From Neospora caninum Liverpool (Eukaryota; Apicomplexa; Conoidasida; Eucoccidiorida; Sarcocystidae): a DNA stretch of 64,000 nt. The stretch covers positions 661,777 through 725,776 of the forward strand of contig NC_018390.1 of the NCBI RefSeq assembly GCF_000208865.1, in the 5' to 3' direction. The notes under the pieces are model-generated. The model saw only the letters and a program-made list of their open reading frames with translations. It was not told the DNA's origin and searched no databases. Below, piece by piece: positions 1 through 10,948 of this stretch. The translations under genes were made by a program, and so were the position numbers. Position 1 is the stretch's first letter. The number at the start of each line of letters is the position of its first letter.

Positions 1-1127
1 GAACGGCGCCTTGTGCGGCCGCGGACGAAGAAGGCGGGGCAACTCCAGATGGCGCCGAAAGCCCAAGCTCGGACAGCTGTGCTCGACCCGGCACAAGGGG
101 GTCTCGTCCCCTGTCAGAGGCCTCCGTCGTCGGCAGGTCACAGCTGCGGCCTTGGCTGTTCACCTGCCTGTCGGCGCTCTCTCCGGAAGCGCCGACTTCG
201 GACAGTGGCGTTTGCCCCTCAGAGACGCCCTGTCGCTCCTGGGGGCTGATCCGGGGTAGGCCTGGAACCGTGGCAGAGCCGAACGGTTCTTCCTTCGCAG
301 AGGCCTTCACTGCCGTCGAAGCCGCCTCCGACGTCCGGCGGTCACCCTCGCCGAGCGTGGCGGAAGACCGCCGATTTGAATCGTGTACCAAACTCGCAAA
401 GGCAGCAGACAGCGGCATCTCTGCGCCCGCCCGCGCAGCATCCGACGGCCGGTGACACGCCACCGAACCTCCCGACGAGCCTCGCGATCTCCTGCAGTGC
501 TCGAGGGACACGCAGGCACGCCCTCCCTCCTTGCCACGAGAGCCCGGTGACAACGGGGAGGGGACGGGAGCAGCCTGCGGCTGAGTCGCCCGCTCCCCGG
601 CACCGAAGCGCTCTTCAGGCTGCCGGCACGGGGGCGAGGCCGACGCGGGACAAAGCACACCTTCAGCGGAGGCCGGAAGGACGGTAGAAGCAAAGGAGGA
701 TGACGAGGCGAAGGCGGAAGTCGCGCTGGCGACTTCCGCCGAAAGCCGGTTCGGAGTGGCGAATGTGCAACGCTGAGAGGACTTGCTAGCGGATGGCAGA
801 GGAAACGAAGATGCGTAGTAAGGAAGAACAAGAACGAGCAGTCGACGCCGAAAAGAAAGAGTGAGGCAGACCATGGAGGGGCCTTTCCCAGGCTGTCCCC
901 GAGTCCCCTGCGTAGGAGGCCCCGCGGCCTTACCGACAAAGACGAGCGGGGGATACGAAAAGGGAAAAAGAAAGGGAGGCTGATACAGATCGGGGAAGAC
1001 CGCCTGACGGGCTCCAGGCTCCGCGACGAGATCGGCGATGGGAATTGCCGCTTTCTCCAGAGCAGCCGCGATCTCGGGAGGCGCGCCCTGAGGGGAGACA
1101 TAGCAATCGACGTAGACGCGAAAAAAT
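1..1127 (-). CDS. Minus-strand exons, probably the 3' part of the Sec7 gene; open at the window edge
   Basis: Two coding-like blocks lie downstream of the Sec7 exon on the same strand. The first, 1127 to 934, follows a TATAG acceptor and ends at a strong GTAAGG donor. It reads FFRVYVDCYV at the start and FLFPFSYPPLVFVG at the end. The second is open without a stop from about 778 to base 1 and reads as serine/alanine-rich low complexity, for example near DLPTTEASDRGRD. An acceptor at 660 keeps the phase (1649 phase 2, 1127-934, then 660 onwards). I recognise no domain in either block. They could instead belong to a separate downstream gene. The 264-residue ORF on the same strand at 307-1101 is an out-of-frame shadow of these exons. 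Confidence 0.5.
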
Positions 1128-1648
1128 CTATACATCTAAATGTCCCTGACCGCCTTTGCTACACACGTAGACTGCTACCCTGACGGGGGCTCTATGCTTG
1201 CACTGGGACTGGCTACGAATGACCTACGCTTTGCACGCGAGAGAAACGGCAAACGCAGTGCAGATACATCGTGCTGCCTGGACCTCCACACGTCATCGAA
1301 TGCCGTCTCGCTTGCGTGCTGGTTTCCACGCTGTTCATCAAACTGCGAAAGGATCTTCGGCAGTCCCCCCCCGCATGCGTTCTCAAGAGCCTGGACTGCG
1401 TTTCATTCTAGCGGGCCCTCTAGGCTTTCTTTTTTTTTCGATCGCGGCCTCGCAGATTCGGGGCGAGACGCTCTGGCGCGCCTGCACGTTCTGCGAACGA
1501 CAAAGGGCTGGCAACGGGGTGAGCCCGTTTCGTCGAGGCTGGCGCGTGAACACTTCGGGAGGCTACCCAACAGCGCCGCATGCGCGGTTGCGCGACTCGC
1601 GTTTTGACACGCACCAGTTGCACAGCAATCAGGTCGCCGAGGGGGCAC

Positions 1649-4600
1649 CGGTTGACTGAGGCCATTGCGAGCACCGGCTGAAACAGCCGCGCGAGGAAGC
1701 CGCGCGGCCCGCCCCCTTTTTTCTCCGCGGGTCGGACCAAGTCGGGTTTCCCAGACCATCCGCTTTGCTCGAAGCCGCCCTCAGCGGAGCTTCGGAAAGA
1801 GGGCAGTCTCCGCCAGAATAGCCCTGGCCCGTTCGCACGGAGGCCGGAGACGCCGCTGGCGGCTGGCACTGCGCAGGCCTGCTCCGGCCCGCCTATCGAG
1901 TTCCCGCTCCAGTCTCCCTTCTCGGCGCTGCCGCTCTCTCCATCCTTCGATCGCTCGGGAGAAAGCGTCTGCTGGTCCTCGCATCCCTCACTCGCAGAGG
2001 ACGCCGAGCTGCCTGCCTGCGAACGTTCCAAGCGCCACGGCTGTGAAACAGCGGTTCCCGGTTCCGCCGACTGTGCTGGGCATGCGGGTTCGACTTCTCG
2101 CGCGATCGGCCGAGTCCACTCCGTTCCGCGCGTATCCTCGGACGCCGCCAGAGGGGGTGAACGGTCGTTTCGTGCATGCCACTCGCGCCAGTTGAAACGC
2201 CTCCTGAATCGCCAGGCGACATCGCTGCTTCGGCGGCGCATCAGCGCACCGTCAGACACACTGCGGCGGAGTCCCCCCCGGAGGCAAAGGCCCCAGAGAG
2301 CCTCGCAGTGAAAAGAGGATGTCCCGCTTCCACCGTGGAGCCGCCACTCTGCGCTGTCGACTCGCGCCGACCCCAGCGAACTGCCCTCGGGAAACCCGAC
2401 TTTTGACGCACTCCACTTGGGAAGGGAAGCCGTGCGCCCGCCGGAGGACCCGCGTTCCAACGCGACAGCGAAAGACAGCGATTTGCACAGACCTATGGGG
2501 TCGTCGATCGGGAACGCGGCCGCTTGACCATGGCCGAGACACGGCGCGTGAAGCCCTCTGAGAAGAGCGTCTGGGAGAGACACTGAAGTCGCCGCTCGCA
2601 AAACCAGGGTCGGAGTCGGACAAGAGGAGGAACGGAACCATCGGCCCGCTTCAGCCCCATTCGCGTGTCGGCCAACGCAGCTGTCGGCCGCATGAAGGGG
2701 GTGGGGGTGGGAGAGAAACGGATGACGCCACATGGGACGGGAAGGCGAATTCTCAGCTTCTCTCGAGTGCCGGCGGACGCGTGCGGGAGGGAGCGGAACC
2801 GAACGAGGGTAGTCCGAAACAGGCAGTCGAGGGGCGCTCGGCGCCGTCTGAAACTCAGGGGGATGCGAGAAACTCCTCCCTCGCCTGACAACAGTCGCCG
2901 CAGCTGCGGAACCGGGCTCGGCACGTGAAAGGTCGCCCGCGCCTCCCGTGCCTCCCATGCAGCACTCCGGTGGGTTGGTGTGCGCCGGTGACTGCCCGTG
3001 ATTCGGTGGGATATCACGTTCCGGAACCGCGGCGTGAACGTCCGGAGGCGCCGAGTCTTCAAGGGCGCCTGTAGGTTCCTGTGCGCGACCCTCATTGCGC
3101 TGCTCGTTTCCTCCACGCGTCTCTGCAAGAGCCCCCGTCTCCTGCTTGTGGCCGCTGGGGGCACTGGAGGTTCGGAGGGACGTGCCGTCGTCCTCCGTGA
3201 ACTTTGAAAGTCTGAAGTCCACGGCCGAGGCATTGCGAGGCGGCTGCCTCTTGAACGGGTTGTGGAGGCTTATGCGGGGAACCTTGAGGGCCTTGCCGCG
3301 AAGCAGAAAGCGGCCGCCCCGCCCCGCGAGACGCGCGACGGCCAACAGACTCCCAGCTGCCTCCTGCCGCCCGCGTTTGTCTCTTCCCTCTGCGTTCGCC
3401 CGACGTGCAGCTGCTCCGTCTTCCTGCGCCGGCCTGGCTTGGCCTTTCCCCGCGTCTCCTCCGTGTGTCAAAATCACACCCGGGCAAGCAGGGGGGATGT
3501 CCGGCAGAAGCCGCCAGGGGCCGCCGCGACTGGCCGAGCCGGAGCGCGACTCCGCCCTCGCTCCCTGGCGCCCTTGTCCTTCGCGCACGTTGGCCGCAGA
3601 CGCCTGTTCGCCGGCTTCCCGGCGATCGACAGCAGATGGCGCGGGCCTCATTTCGGAGCCGCCACGCAGGTTGAGATTCGCTTCACTGCCGCCCAAGACA
3701 GAATCTGGCCCAGGCGCTCCCTGAGCACGCATGGCCTCAGTTCCCTCGTCGTGCGGCCGTCTCACAGACGCGTCTGGAGGCACATGGCACTCGTCATCCG
3801 CGCTCCCCCCTCGGCTCGCCAGCTGGGAACTTGACGCACACGCCGGAGCCTCGTACGAGACACTCGACCTCCCGCGGCTCCTCAACATCGATCCGGAGCG
3901 TTTCCATCCTTTTGCATCGGCGGCAAGAGCCTCGGCCGGCGCGACGGGCGGCACCGATGAGGTCTGGGAGACGCCCACCGGCGTGCGCGGCCAGCGACTC
4001 CAACACAAATCTAAGCATGCATCTGCTCCTTCGAGCCAGAACTGCCGTTTGTGGACGCGCAAGTACGCTGCAGCCTTGACCTTCCCATCCGCGCTGTCAA
4101 TGCCGCGGACCTTGACAGCCCAGCCGCCCACCCTGAGAGCGAGCGGCGGTGCCGGAGGCCTCAGGAGGCATTCCGACGGCTCCGGGAAGAGGGAGAACGG
4201 GGGCGGATCCAGAGGCGAGGTGTACATGAGGGAGGGGCTGGAAGCCACAGACGAGGCTCCACTGTCGTGAGAGGCGCAACCCAACGAATACCGGATCTGT
4301 CCGTGGGCGCAGGAGTCTTGAGGACCCGCGCCGCCATGGGCCTCCACAGAAACGTCGGGCGGACGACCCGAACAGAATCTACAAACCACTGGAGCCCGCG
4401 CTCCTGGAACACCTGCGTCTTGCCAAGAGTCGAACCACTCGCCGGCCGGATGAGGTGGATACGCGGCGAGAGCGGGGACTCCACTGGTGACCAGAGGCGG
4501 CATTCCCGCGAACGCCAAATCCGCGTCGCGTGAAGGCCAGCACGCCGTGTTCCTTGTTGGCGTTGTCGGCGCGCTCCGAGAGACTTGCCCGTCGTTGGAA

Positions 4601-7488
4601 TCGGCGCCTGCTGGGTTCGCGCGAAGGCCGCTGAAACGAGCCCCGTTCGAGTTGCTCCTCTGCGTCCGCGAGTCCAGGCGCGCATCGCCAGGCTCCCGCG
4701 TGGCCTGTCCGTCTGACTCGGCAGTGGAGCGAAGCGGTCGAATCTGCGCTTCGCAACTTGCACCATCCTCCACCTGCAGAGCTCGGTCTCGCCCGCATCC
4801 GCACTCGCCACAGCGAACCAGTCTCCCGCCGAGATTCGCCCCCTCACGGCATGCACTGGCCGCGCCGTGCACACGCGTGCACGCTTCCAGCTCGATGTCC
4901 CTCACGTCTTCCGAGGGCCTTCGAGCGCCTGGCTCTGGCGAGCCCGACGGGCGAGAGAACACGGACGCGGGCGCCGTCAGTCGACGGGGCTGACTGGAGT
5001 CCCCAGCCGACAAACCGGCGGGGCGTCCACACTGCGCACACCGCGCGACTCGCCAGGGGGAAACCAGGCTGTCAGTCAGCGGGTCTCCGGTGGGGCCGCG
5101 CCGGTGCGCTGCACGGCGGAGGCTCCCAGCGTCCATCCCCGCCATGGAGAAGTTTTGTGGGGCTGTCGAGGCGACACATTCCGAGGCCGACCTCTGCCCG
5201 CGCGCGTCGCCACACGTTTCAAAGGCGTTTTTTTTGTCCCACCCAGTGGGTTCACACTCCCTCTGGCTGCGGAACGTGCATGGCCCGGCGCAGGGGGCCC
5301 GGTTCCAGCCGTCCCCGGAACGTGAAGCCTCCGGAAACAGTTGAAGGCCCCGCGGATTGGAGGAGATCGACGGCTCAGGAGTGAAAGACCGACTGTTGGG
5401 AAGCCGGTCGGAGGGATACGCGCTGTCGCCTTGCGGATGCCGCAGAGAGGACGCAAACGCCTGTGCGAGGCCGAGGGGTGCCGCGGACAGACGCTTGTAC
5501 GTCTTTTCGGATGCAGAGAAGGACGTCTTGAACTCCTTGAGAAGAATTCGCGCATACATTTCACCCAGTTCGTTTTCAGGCAGAGCGATGCCTGCGCAGT
5601 GGACCATCTTGTAGAAGTCGCCGCGAGAGAGCATCTTCTTGTCCTTTGCTTGGAGGCACGGGTGATGAAGCGACGTATTCAAAATCAGCAGTGCGTACGC
5701 TAAGATGTGCACGTACTCCAGAGACAGCGGCGTCGTCGGGTTGTCCCGTACATACGCTGCAGCGAAGCTTTCGAGGATGCGAAGGATTACCTGCGACTCG
5801 CCAGGCATGAAGAAAAACGTAAGGAAGTGCCGGAGCGCCTCGTCCAGCGGCAAGTCCGCCAAATTCATGAAGCTGCAGAAGGCGTTCAAAACTGAAGTGG
5901 AAGCCGCGTCCGGCCCCCCCAGCAACTCGCCGATCCTTCGTTTGTCCAACCCGTCGGTGGCGAGGAGAAACGCCGCGACGGCAAGGCTGTCGTCGTCGAG
6001 AATGTTTTGTTGCTGAAGAAAGCGAATCCCGGTCATCGGCGAGCGGTTGAAGAGCAACGTGCCGTGCTCCACGATCTCGCGCATGTAGATGTACTGTCTG
6101 AGTGCCTCGACCTGCCGCTGGCAATAGCTTCCTTCGTCCCTGCCACGCGCCGCCCCCGTGAAGCGCCGTGGTCCTCGCCGTGGCCTTCGCGGCGAGCCGC
6201 AGCGGGGCGCTTCGCCGTCTGGGCTCGCGTCGGCGTCCGCGAGCACCCGCGCGTCTCGCGGATCGCCGTCTCCTGCGCGACTGGCCTCGTCGCTGTCGCT
6301 CGAGCCGCACGTGCTGCTCCACATGAGGGACGACGTGGAAGATGAGGACGCTCTGTCACAGAACACGCCCACGACATCCGCGCCCTCAGATCTCGCGCAG
6401 CCCTCGTCCGGGAACAGCGACTGCTCTCGCGTGAACGCCAGTCGGTATCCGTTACGCACCTCGGCAGCCTCTGGGAAATCCTCGAAGCTCTCCGAAGACG
6501 CGGGAGTCGTCAAGCTGCTTAGGTCGCCACGGCACCTCTCGGGTTGGACGGCAGCCGCCAGCGCCTCAATCGGGTGCGACGCCCCCTCGCCCCGACTCCG
6601 CTCGCGCGCAGGCAGACGCGAAGTGCGCTCGACACCCTCCACGCTTGACAGAGAGAGCGGATTTGTGTACCCAGCGCCCGTCTCAGAGTTGCCGGAACCG
6701 TCGGGAAACAAAGTCGACGCACTCTGCGGAGTGCCCGCTGGGAGCTCCCGACCGGCAGTTCCGTCGGCTCGCACATCCCACGGCGCAAGCGCCCCGCTCA
6801 AGGACTGAAGACGCGAGTGCTGCTCACCGGTTGCCTGCGGCCGACCGCATGAGCGTTCTGTTTCGCGCGGGGTATCCTCGTCGCGTGATGCTCTCCGTCG
6901 CGGGCCAGCCACCACTGCAGGGGCCGCACGCCTCTGAAGTCTCCGTCGGTCGCAACTGCTCGTCTCGCCGACCCCGACAACGGCTCCTGGAATCCCTCCT
7001 GATTCCCCTGTGTTCCTCTCGCCAGCGCCGCACGCAGCCACGCCTGCTACGACTTCGTGCGTATCGGCCTCGCGCGCAGTCCCCGAAACGGAGCAGCCAG
7101 AGGCGTGCTCGTTAGTTTGGCTGTCGCGGGGGGTGTCGAGACGTTCGACCGGCCGGTGTACAGCCAGACTGTGTCGCCTCTTCATCAAGCGTCTCTGGAC
7201 ATGGCGATCGTACATTTTTGCGTAGCGAGACCGCCTGCGTGCACCGTCTGGGGCAGCAGCCGCGAGGCTGGCCGCCTGGGCCGAAGCCTCCGGGGCGTCT
7301 TCGAGGTCGCCGCGGACGCCATCTCCCGCAGAGACTGTCTCCTCGTTGTCCGGAGTCGAAAATCTCCGGCCCGTCGGATTTCCGCGCGTCAGATCACCGC
7401 GCACAGCTGACCGCCCCCGCAGAGACTGCTTCACGGTGACGTCTCCCTGGCCCTCGAAACGGGGGACACCTGAACGAACAGATTGCAT
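1649..7488 (-). CDS. Large Sec7-domain ARF guanine-nucleotide exchange factor (main exon)
   Basis: One huge GC-rich exon encodes about 1,946 residues from the first ATG (7488). A complete Sec7 domain lies near residues 455-650. It starts around YCQRQVEALRQYIYMREI, has the loop FFMPGES with the catalytic glutamate finger at about E564, and ends with the helix motif AYALLILNTSLHHP. Sec7 proteins catalyse GDP/GTP exchange on ARF GTPases during vesicle budding at the Golgi and endosomes. The flanks are long, basic and serine-rich with no recognised fold. A segment near residues 1120-1150 (LRVGGWAVKVRG... RQFWLEG) could be a PH-like strand pair, but this is weak. The frame stays open to 1420, ending in a lysine run that looks like intron read-through. 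A donor at 1649 (phase 2) joins in frame to the exon at 1127. A stronger-looking donor at 1615 does not. The family call is secure; the 3' structure is tentative. Confidence 0.85.
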
Positions 7489-10400
7489 GGGTACTTTGTT
7501 TGGAAGCAAAGGAAGTCGGGACTGCGTATCGCAGCTACTAAAGCACAGGAAAGGGGATGATGCAGGGTACCAAAGGGCTGCTGCCTCCTACGCGGAAGCG
7601 TCATTCACGTGCCTTTTAACGGCCGGCGCGCACGTCCCAGGGGAGATGGAATCGAACCTCACGGGGCCCACACATCCCGAAGGTGTCCGCGCCGAGGCGA
7701 GAGGACGAACAAGCGAAAACGTTTTTCGGCAGCACGGAGGATGCCCCATTTGTTGAACGAGGATTCACGGGGCTCGGCGGAGCGAAATGCACCGTCGATT
7801 GAAAAGTTCTACCCACAAAGCGAAGCTGTGTACAGTCATCGTTCGGACAGCGGAGTGGCGGATGCAGGGGAGAGACGGTCAACGCGAGGGGGTTCAAGGA
7901 AATCCCCGGACTGGAGTTCCGCGTTTGCCTGTCGTGGGCCCAACAAAACGGTCACGGCAAACGCTTCGTTTCTACCACGTCCTCTCCAAGCGAATCTTCG
8001 TCGTAAGGCAACGGAATCTTCGTCGTAAGGCAACACAACGGAATCTTCGTCGCCAGGCAACACAACGGAATCTTCGTCGTAAGGCAACGGAATCTTCGTC
8101 GCCAGGCAACAAAATCGATTTGCCGGTGTTTTTAGCGGCGAGGCAGGCGGAGATTTGAAAGGGGGCAGAGGAAAACGGCACGTGAGCAGCCGTAAATACG
8201 GCGCAGCATAAAAAGCCAGCCCAGCTTGAGTAATTTTCTCGGATGGTTCAGCAACTGCATTTCTCTTCTTGCGCGGAGCGAGGGAGACGCACACGCACGC
8301 GGCAGCGAGCGACTTTCGTGACACGCCGTAGCGGGGGCATTGGCGTGTTTGGCGATAGAAAAAATAGGTATGAGTAAGCCTCGAACCGAACTCCGAGTCA
8401 CTTTCCGTCTCAACGCCGGTCCGTAGAAGGGCTTTTGCCGGGGATATATACGAGACACGAGACTCGCACGACTTGAGATCGTGGCAAACAAACCCGATGA
8501 AGCACTTGCAGTCCGCGAAATTCACGGAACCCACAACACAGAGACAAATCAGATGGAGGTCGGCGGCCATACACCAGGGACAAAAAGGGATGACAATGAA
8601 AACAACTCAATCAGACAAAAGGTCGAAACGCGTCACTCCCGCTGGCCATACCGTTTTTTGCGGCTACCCTCGCGCGCGCGGGAGAGGCAGAAACGGAAAC
8701 TCCTTTTCGTCGAATTGTTTCCGGCCCATGATTTTCCTCGACTGGATCCCCCCGCGTCCAGAATCTAAATGTGTGGAAGTTCCAACAAAAAAGGACGACA
8801 AAACAGGATTTCTTCATCTCATTCTGCGCGCCACGCTGGAAACGGAGAGGTCAGCGCTCACCTCCCCCGTTGCATCTGCCTGGCGCCTCGCTGGTAGCTC
8901 GCGCTCCTACAAACGGATGGAGGATGCGAACACCCTCTCTCCAACATGCCGGAACTCGCTAGAGACTTGCGTTCTCCTTGGAAATGTACACAAAAGAGAA
9001 GAACAGTTTCTGAAGGTATGCGAGGAAGCATATACTGCAAAACAGAGCGGGGCAGAGCCGCGGCGCTGCGGTCCCCTGTTTCGCGTGGAAGGGGAAGAAT
9101 AAGCGGAGACGAGAGCTGGGGGTATGTACTTTCAGACCATGCCCCAATCAGCGTTTGGCCGATTTCCCTCGGAAAGCAGCCCGAAGGAGGCGCCACGTTT
9201 TTCACCACCAGCAAAAATGGTGGCCACATGATAGGGCTGAATTGCTGACGGTCACACCGTTAGCAGAAAAGGCTGTCAGCGAGACGGACCCGTAACCCCC
9301 TCTAGTAGCCGAGTCGGGGAGAGCTGCGCAGCCCGATGGCTCGGCTATTACCTGTAGGTCGGAGAAGGCAGTCTTCTGACAGCAACAGAAAGGGGGTACG
9401 GAGGGAACGCCCCATTGATGGAACCTCTACTGAGAAGAGCGTCCGTGTTGCAGGACGCTTGCCTCTTTTTAAAAGGGACCTCGAACCATACTACCAAGCG
9501 TTGCCTTGGCCCTTTGGCAGTAGAGAGGCAGGACAGCTGTCTCGCTCCCCTCACAGAGACACAGCGCACGAAAAGCGAGCGCGGTTTAGGCGCATGGTTT
9601 TTGTATGGGAGCGATGGTGTCGCTTTCCAGGGAGTCTGTTAGCGAGGATGGGGGCACACTGACTTCCATCTCGAAAATGTAGCCCATCCCGTGCGTTTTT
9701 TCCCTCCTGGGTTATCAGCTTATTCCATGGGGTTTGCGAAGGTCTGCTCCTCGGAAGGAAGACATTTCCAGACGCAGCCTGAGGGGGATTCTGTTCTCAG
9801 TCTAAGCGCTCTTTCGCAGCGTTCCCGCAGCTAACCAACCGTACGCATTTTCGGGGGGGAGGGGGACAGCAGGCGGTCCTTTGAAAATCAAAATGTCAAG
9901 GTGACTTTCAAAGGACATGCACAAAAGCTTTCCCAACGTGGTTGCATCGTTACTCTCTCTCTCTCGTACACTGTCGGGGTGCTCGTCGCCCGCTGTTTTT
10001 TTTATCCTGGAGCACACTGCGAAACTTCTCCAAAAGCTCTTCAAAGAGCCATGGCATGCATGTGATTCAGCCCTTTCACCTCAACTCTGTGGGCAGGAGA
10101 CGGGGAACGTGCTTCCTTTTCAGTCTGTCCTTCGCATCTGCCGCATAGGAAACCGACTGCGTGGAAACGGATGCGTCCGTCCAGCACGCGCGTGTAGGAT
10201 TGCGAGGCAGGACAACTGTAAACTTACCGGGGGTGATTGGCGGTTGAGTTGAATCTTGCTTTCGCTTTAGAAACACAGCTCCAGTTCATGTTTGTAACGC
10301 ACCATAATACCCTTGTCTCTCTATGCTTGTCACATTTCATCGTGTGTGAATATACCATGTGACGGAAGACAGGCAACTCGGTTTTCGGGGGCTTCCTACT

Positions 10401-10948
10401 TTTCACACCAGAAAGCTCCGTATCCCAGTCCACCGGGTCGTAACACCACTTCATATCGTGCCTGAAGGGTGTTTTCTAGCATATTATGCGGCGTTAGAAG
10501 TACAACCACCCAAAACCGGTTGTTTTTTGAGTGTGGGAAAGCTGTGAGCTGCAGCCGGACGTGCGCTTTTTCCCAGTGGAATGCCTTTCTTCGTCATGCG
10601 TTTCTGTCCTGCCGTCTTCCCTGCTCCTCCAATTCCGATCCAAAAAACGAGGTGTCCGCACTCGGAGCTGCGACAGGAGCCAGCTTCAGAAGCAAGCACA
10701 GGACTCCTGTCGATTTCCCCGCCACACGTGGAAGCCACGTGCGACGCATCCTCGGCGTCACCAGTTCTGTCCTCGTTTTCAGTGTACGCTGTTGACCAGC
10801 CGTAGAGTATAAAGGGAACTGCCTCGAATTCGCATGCGTGCAGGCCGTGCAAATCCGCGGCTCCTCGCCCATCTACGCCAGCACCGCCGTCGCGCGCACG
10901 CACACGCACGCGCACACGCACGCACACACGCACGCACACGCCGGCGGC
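7489..10948. other. Divergent intergenic region between the Sec7 and PEX22-like genes
   Basis: About 3.4 kb separates two divergently transcribed genes and should hold both 5' UTRs and promoters. The short ORFs here overlap in several frames and show no domain or splice support. The region contains the 22-bp minisatellite at 7991-8113, a GCATGCA palindrome-like site at 10054-10060, and an alternating purine-pyrimidine ACGCAC tract (about 10896-10940) just before the ATG at 10949. No RNA gene was recognised. Confidence 0.6.
7991..8113. repeat. 22-bp minisatellite, five imperfect copies
   Basis: Five tandem copies of a unit beginning GGAATCTTCGTCG and continuing TAAGGCAAC or CCAGGCAAC. Copies 2 and 3 carry an extra ACAAC, giving 27-bp spacing. 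The TAAGG/CCAGG variants alternate along the array, which suggests growth by unequal exchange of mixed units. It lies 500-600 bp upstream of the Sec7 start and in no supported gene. Confidence 0.88.

Noticed and set aside
307..1101. A 264-residue minus-strand ORF at the left edge
   Set aside because: It runs out of frame through two better coding blocks that are separated by a good splice donor and acceptor. Its own sequence is arginine/serine noise typical of a shadow frame.
1420..1648. C-terminal extension of the Sec7 ORF to the stop at 1420
   Set aside because: It ends in a lysine run and basic noise after plausible splice donors at 1649 and 1615, so it is most likely intron read-through.
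8473..9102. A 209-residue plus-strand ORF between the Sec7 and PEX22-like genes
   Set aside because: No domain, no splice partners, and overlapping ORFs of similar length on the other strand. It is probably chance in GC-balanced sequence.
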